Part shown: positions 58,869-64,000 of the stretch, piece after piece
Numbering within the stretch: position 1 is the first letter of the stretch
How the letters are laid out: every line of letters starts with the position of its first letter
Assembly: GCF_029227915.1 (NCBI RefSeq)
Contig: NC_079879.1
Location: forward strand, 22,460,501 to 22,524,500
Length of the DNA stretch: 64,000 bases
Reading direction: 5' to 3'
Origin: Hydractinia symbiolongicarpus
Lineage: Eukaryota > Cnidaria > Hydrozoa > Anthoathecata > Hydractiniidae
Notes under the pieces: generated by a model
Database searches by the model: none
Seen by the model: only the letters and a program-made list of their open reading frames with translations
What the model was told of the DNA's origin: nothing
Translations under genes and position numbers: made by a program

Positions 58869-59282
58869 CGTAATCTAAAAAAACAATAGATTATTGACAT
58901 AAATTTTCAGGGGGGGTGTTTTCGTGAAATTATTTTGCAAATCATAGGTAATAATTAGAATTGCACGTAACAAACATATCATATATTTTTTAAAATATAT
59001 CAAGAAAAAATAAATTATGGTGAACGTACTAAAAATTAAGTTCAAGAATTTTACAAATTTCGCGAATAAAGAAAGTTTTTTTATTTGCAGCGATATAAAT
59101 AGTACCTAATCGTGCTATGCACAGAAGGTGGCTACATAATCTCTGTTTTTGTCTATTTCCTTGTATTCATACACTCATTATAAGCTACCTTCTGCTTAAC
59201 TGACGCTTCGTCTCTTCAAGAATTTAAGCCTCGTGTTGCAAAACGTTGCATGTTCAAACAAAAACAAAAATAAAGTTCTTAC

Positions 59283-59329
59283 CTTTTTGATGTGAAGCAA
59301 GGATATGATACTGCAATGTATTTATACCA
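59283..59329 (-). other. predicted non-coding first exon of GLW4
   Basis: Donor AAAAAG|GTAAGAAC at 59,283/59,282 and intron 58,875-59,282 (408 bp), matching GLW2. Confidence 0.6.
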
Positions 59330-59353
59330 ACCTACTTGCATCTAATCTCTCAT

Positions 59354-59360
59354 TTTTATA
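59354..59360 (-). promoter_or_regulatory. TATA box of GLW4
   Basis: TATAAAAATGAGAGATTAG, the same string as at GLW2 and at the same distance from the donor. Confidence 0.55.
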
Positions 59361-61616
59361 CCAATAGTCTTGTTTACACACGTTGTGACATTACGCCTCA
59401 GCATCTCACCTCTGCGAGAAGAACGTGTCTTGTTATGCAATGTCTTCGTTAAACTTTGATGTTAAGTTGTGCAACCATTATGTTGCACAACTTAACATCA
59501 AACATTATGAAACATAACATTATGAAACCATTCTGAAAGTGTCTCTCTTTTGGATAGCAGAATGATTTACACGCTAAAAGAACAACAACAAAAAACAGGG
59601 GAACGAACAAAAAAATAGTTGGAAGTAACGGCTAAGGCGTCAAATGTTATTTAAAATTCATCCTTGCGGCTTTGCTTCCCAGTCACAACAAAAGGAAAAT
59701 TTTGCAATTCGTCGTTGTAAATTCTGCTTTTAAATGTGGTTAAAACCTAAATAAATAAAAATAATGATAATAAGCAAAAATGCTTCCTGGTGAAAGAGCT
59801 CCAGCCAGAAAAATAATAGCATCTGATGGAAAGGTTTAGTGAACAGATAATATAAAGTACGACTTAGTTCCCAGGCTTTTTTGTCAAAGTTCTCCTTTTA
59901 CTTCATTGTGCTTACACAGAGTTTCAATTTTTGGAATACAATCAGCGAAAATCTGTACATTCACTCGCGCAATTTTTTTGTACTGATGCAAGTCGTGGAG
60001 CTGCTTAGTATTTAAAAAACGACCAAAGTCGTTGACATGGTCGAAAAACGTTGAAATACACGACCTTATTCGCTGTCATGTTCGAACCAAGTTTAAATAC
60101 ACTGACACGAGACGAAAGAATTATTTGTTTGCTGTCGTGATACAAACGCGTATTAATTATTCGCTATCGTGATACGACCGAGTATTAAGAACTCGTTTCG
60201 TGGTAGACCGAGTATTAGCCTCTCGCTGTTGTGATACGACCGAGTATTAAAATTGACCACTCGCTATCGTGATGCGACCACGGATAGAACACATATTGCT
60301 TTTTTTTAGTCAAGGCATGAAAAATCGTTTTTTTAGCTATGTTAAATTAGCCTTTTCCCTCCGTTTTAAGAAAATCTTACAGAACCCTAAAAAATCTCGC
60401 GTAGTATTCGAGTACACTTGTTGACATCTGGTAATTTTACTAGTTAAATTCCTAATGTCTAAATTTGTTAGTTATAGCTTGCTCAAATGTTGAAATTTCA
60501 CAGTTAGTGCGTCTAAGCGCTTAAGTCGGATATTTTTCTAAATGTTATAATTCGACATCTGGCTTTTTTTACTCTCAAAGGTATAGCAGGCGCTAATATA
60601 AAAAAATAGACAAGTGTTTATAAACCTAAAATCAGACAGATGTTTTTTTTTTAGTTTTAAAATTCCGTAAGCTGATGTAGCAATACCGACAGCTAGTTTT
60701 TCTAAGGGCTTAATTTACAAATCAAAATAATTTTTATCGTATTCAAACCTCGTCCCCAGAGCATCTTGGGTTAAGATGCCGTGATGTGATGTGGTTACCA
60801 TAAAAAGATTTGACGAATTTGATTTATTATAATTTCTTGCATAACAACACGGGGAAGGTGGTTTTTCTAGAGTGAAGTGGGAACGCCCTGGTATCAACTG
60901 CGTGGGGAATTTGATTTTGGTTTTGGTTTTAACTTTTACAGTAAATGAAAAGTTGATTTGAGTAAGGGTAGTTAGTTATGGCACTGGAAGTACAAATTAA
61001 AAAACAAGCCTTGATGTAATAAGATTTCCAACAGGGAAAAATTATTTAAACAGACAGGTCTCCTAGATTTCTTCCCAAAGCTTCAAAATTAAAGTCCATA
61101 TTTTGAAGATATTTTTTATGATAATAATTACCTGGGTACTAACTTGCGGTTCATAAAAAAATACATTTCGCCAGCCTCGTCCCCCTTCACATCTTGTATC
61201 TTTTCTGACATCAGGACGGCGCTCGTGAGTATTGATTTAACAATTGACGATCCCTTGATATGATTTTGTCCGTCGGCGTTCCATTTCCTTGTTTTTAAAC
61301 TATAATTTATCATTTTTTTTATTCTTTTTCGCGCGTATTAATTTTTAAGAATGGAATCTCAAATATTATTTTGCGGCTACATAATTTCAGACATTTAGAA
61401 AAAAAACCCCGCTAAAACCGCACACCAGATTTTTTATTCACTACTATCAAAATATTTGAGTCGTACGTGCTTTCTTCGTAAATGTCCCTTAATGTCTACA
61501 ATACCCACCGCCTTTCTGTCAAAATATTTCATCCATTTAAGAGTGACATGTTTCTCAAGCATTTTGACATTCGTGTTTCTTTTCATTTTTTAATGCGCTT
61601 TTTTTAATTTATCTTT
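59361..61616. other. upstream spacer of GLW4, duplicate of the GLW2 spacer
   Basis: No gene. It repeats the GTGATACGACCGAGTATTAA-type cluster at 60,135-60,290 and a half MITE near 61,171. A degraded MITE end (AACCTCGTCCCCAGAG) lies at 60,747. Confidence 0.4.
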
Positions 61617-61897
61617 AGGGGCCATTTAATAATTGAGTAACACCCAAACTCGCCATTTTTTACCACTTTACACCTCTTGTAACGCATCGTAACAAATCTA
61701 GTACCACCCACCCACAAATCCCCTTGTTATGTAACATCAATTCATTTTCTATAGTACCAAAAACCTTCATGTAACAGGTAATCAGGCAAACTAATTCTTG
61801 TTTTAAAAAAAAGATATAGCTGACAGATCCATTTTCGTAACACTTCGTAACGAAAATGATCATACCTTTCAGGCGTTACGTAATTATTGAATGGTTT
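61617..61897. mobile_element. 280-bp MITE (GGGGCCATT family), copy 2
   Basis: Same ends and interior as 50,527-50,806, differing at only a few bases. Confidence 0.6.
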
Positions 61898-62265
61898 CTA
61901 CTTTATTCCGTTTTTATGATAATCTTATTTATTTTAATGTTTGATAATTTCTTAAGCTGAATTTCCACTCAACAGCAGTACTTAAATTTGATTGGTTATC
62001 TGCTAATTATTTATTTTCTGTCTTTTGTTTCAACGTTTAGCTTAAATCGAATTGGATAGGCTTATTGGCCAATAAGATTTTAGAAATAACAATTTTCCGT
62101 TCCTATCCGTTCCATCTTTTTTTACACCTTACAAGTAGCAGTTCAATAAGGTTTTACTTGGTTTTATTTTATAGCATTTTTTTATAAATAAATGTTACAA
62201 ATACAACAAAATGAAATCCTTCTCGTTTTGTTTCTCGCCATCAGGTTGGCAATGTTTCTTCAGTA

Positions 62266-62334
62266 GAGATGGTGCAGTGGTAGCGCATTCGGTTTGTAAT
62301 CATAAGGACTCCGCGCCCTGTTTGGTGCCATCTC
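62266..62334 (+). tRNA. tRNA-like sequence, copy 2
   Basis: Same 69 nt as 51,175-51,243, with the 7-bp acceptor stem and the A box unchanged. Confidence 0.45.
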
Positions 62335-62662
62335 CTGACCGCTCATCCAGTTTTGTGGCAGGCAAGCAGGTTGGAGCAGTTCTATACGTATCTCTAGTGG
62401 TAATGTATAATAGTAAGAGTCGGGAGGAGGAAGAGTCAGCTGTTAGGATGGAATTTTCAAGAACATTAAAACTTCCCGTTACTTACTGACTTACCTAATT
62501 TTTCTGACTTACCTAAGTTTTTGGCATTGTATGGGCTAATTTTATACTACGTTCACGTAATTTGAAATTTATTACTTATTACATTAGGATATTTGGTAGA
62601 TTCGTACGGCTTTCTCTAATTCAATGATGTAATCGTAATCTCGGTTTCAAAATAAGACCTGT

Positions 62663-62934
62663 ATGGACAGAATTGTAAACAAGGTGGCGGCAAGCGAGGT
62701 GGATTTGCAAACTCTGCAAGTTATCAAGAATCCTGATAAAATTAGAAACATTTCTGAAACCCCCATGAAAAAAATATTCATAAATTGTTGTTACAAAACA
62801 TAGACATTGATGTTGAAGTAAAATTGAACGGTGCAGAAGAATTATCTTGGGGTAAATCCTTGGATTTCTTGCCATTATATACTAGACGAGAAATTGATCA
62901 ACATTAAAGAAACAGTTGACTTTGGAGTATTGAG
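62663..62934 (+). pseudogene. transposon second reading frame, broken, copy 2
   Basis: Same frame as at 51,572, with the same frameshift and an additional 19-bp deletion at about 62,905 that removes the segment before KKQLTLEY. Confidence 0.4.
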
Positions 62935-63861
62935 CAGCCATGATGTGAATGTCAATGAAAACCCTAGTCTAAACCATGTTAAGAACACAAACAGTTGATC
63001 AATAGCCGCCATTTTAGGTCTCGGACTAGGCTTGCACTCAGGTGTAAGAAACGAAGGAGATGACAATAAATCTTCTGCAAATTTTCTACAATTTTTTTAC
63101 TCTCTGGGCAGTGATACTTAATGTTCTCACAAGCTAAGCCTGGATACAAGTAATTAAACAATATCTCAAACTTTTCTTTCTTCAATCCAGTAAATGATTT
63201 GAAAAGATTGCTGTTGTCTTGATGTTATCATAAGTAAACAATCGACTTTTTAAATTTTTGTTTATTAATTTCAACTCTTCATTTTCCAATGTCAGTTGCT
63301 TGCATTTCTCACTGCATAAATTTAATTTTTGTTCCATTAATATTTTTTCTGAACTCAGTGTGTCACAGTTTGTACATTTTTCCTCTGCATCTATTGTTAA
63401 AATATCTTGGCCATCATGGTCATCATCCAAATCTTTATTTTCACTGTCAGTGGCTGAGAATAATTTCAAACGCTTACATGGGGATTTCTTGTCTTTTTCA
63501 TTTGTGGCGTTTTAAATGAAAATACACTAGCAATTGCTCCTGGTTTTAATGTCTTTATTCCTCTTCTAAGACTAACTCGAATTTCCTCTGATTTGAAATG
63601 AAATTCACAGACTTTGGTGTACTTATTAATTTGAAAATTATCAGCACCGCCTCTTTTTGTATATTTGTAAATTTCTTTGCACCAAGCTCTGGGTAGTTTG
63701 TGCTTGGTGTCTTCATTTGGAAATCCAAACAGTCCGACATTTGACTTTTGTTTCTTTTTATTGTAGGAAGAACTTTTGCATTCTGGAACACAGCAATACA
63801 TAGAACGTCCTCCAGATATCGCTATTTCAGGAACAGTTGTTTGCGAAGTGGAACAAGACAT
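62875..63861 (-). pseudogene. THAP-type PIF/Harbinger-like transposase relic, copy 2
   Basis: The THAP module is intact here (start ATG 63,861, frame to 63,466): C23-x4-C28, the proline at 48 (FGFP), the tryptophan at 60 (RAWCKE) and C85-x2-H88 (KVCEFHF). The charged coiled middle follows at 63,182-63,469 in a shifted frame, then the helix-turn-helix. Compared with copy 1 the last part has its own 1-bp deletion (near 63,078) and the 19-bp deletion. No DDE domain remains, so neither copy can encode an active transposase. Confidence 0.7.
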
Positions 63862-64000
63862 TTTTTTTCCTGTTGTGGCTTGTAAACAAGTTCAACTTTA
63901 AAAAATACAGCTATCACGTACTGTCGCTGCGCTGTTGTTTTTGTTGTGTCCATACGGGACTCGTTTTGAATTCGACGTAATGATTCCATCATCGAATTAG

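Larger units (their letters stand above)
58401..64000. repeat. segmental duplication, copy 2
   Basis: Partner of 47,267-52,929 in the same order and orientation, cut by the window edge. The right half (from about 61,600) is nearly identical to copy 1; the GLW4 coding part is much less so. A short inverted block GTTGCACAACTTAACATC at 59,483-59,500 is an insertion specific to this copy. Confidence 0.85.

Overview
The window looks like AT-rich animal DNA, most likely from a cnidarian (possibly a hydrozoan). The evidence for Cnidaria is a group of four small secreted precursors ending in G[LI]WG[KR]R plus a short tail, the processing signature of GLWamide neuropeptides. The rest is mobile-element DNA typical of invertebrates: Helitrons, THAP-domain DNA transposons, a piggyBac-type MITE and foldback MITEs. 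There are no operons, rRNA genes or confident functional tRNA genes. No species was identified.

Layout. 1-5,400: gene-poor, with a Helitron-like end relic, an unidentified decayed coding-like tract with strong strand asymmetry (about 1,450-2,870), a perfect 33-bp foldback and a roughly 109-bp mini-Helitron. 5,420-41,090: a nest of one Helitron family in both orientations. It holds one intact 1,554-codon Rep-helicase gene (minus strand, 19,561-24,225), a truncated inverted copy of its middle (16,545-18,338), at least four 5' ends and four 3' ends (hairpin plus CTAG), long non-coding arrays with a degenerate unit of about 350 bp, a 3' end to 3' end palindrome at 36,596, and a complete 2.8-kb non-autonomous copy (38,264-41,090). 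A separate 3.6-kb TIR element (25,267-28,901) splits the 5' region of the autonomous copy. 41,300-44,600: a tRNA-like relic, a 1.48-kb TIR element carrying a C2H2 zinc-finger ORF convergent with a broken THAP gene, a piggyBac-type MITE with TTAA duplications, and small foldback MITEs.

44,600-64,000: the peptide-gene region. Four paralogous genes (called GLW1-4 here) lie on the minus strand at 44.6, 47.5, 53.5 and 58.6 kb. Each has its whole coding sequence in one exon that starts just after a splice acceptor. Three have a recognisable TATA box, a short non-coding first exon and a good splice donor. A tandem duplication of about 11.13 kb starts at 47,267 and again at 58,401; it explains GLW2/GLW4 and the paired THAP-transposon relics, MITEs and tRNA-like sequences. 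Two minisatellites sit next to peptide genes: a 21-bp/105-bp array in the GLW1 intron and a 14-bp array upstream of GLW3.

Most interesting signals: the cluster of single-copy GLWamide-like precursors, whose coding parts have diverged faster than their own introns and flanks, and the palindromic or inverted-end Helitron structures. All homology statements are by eye.
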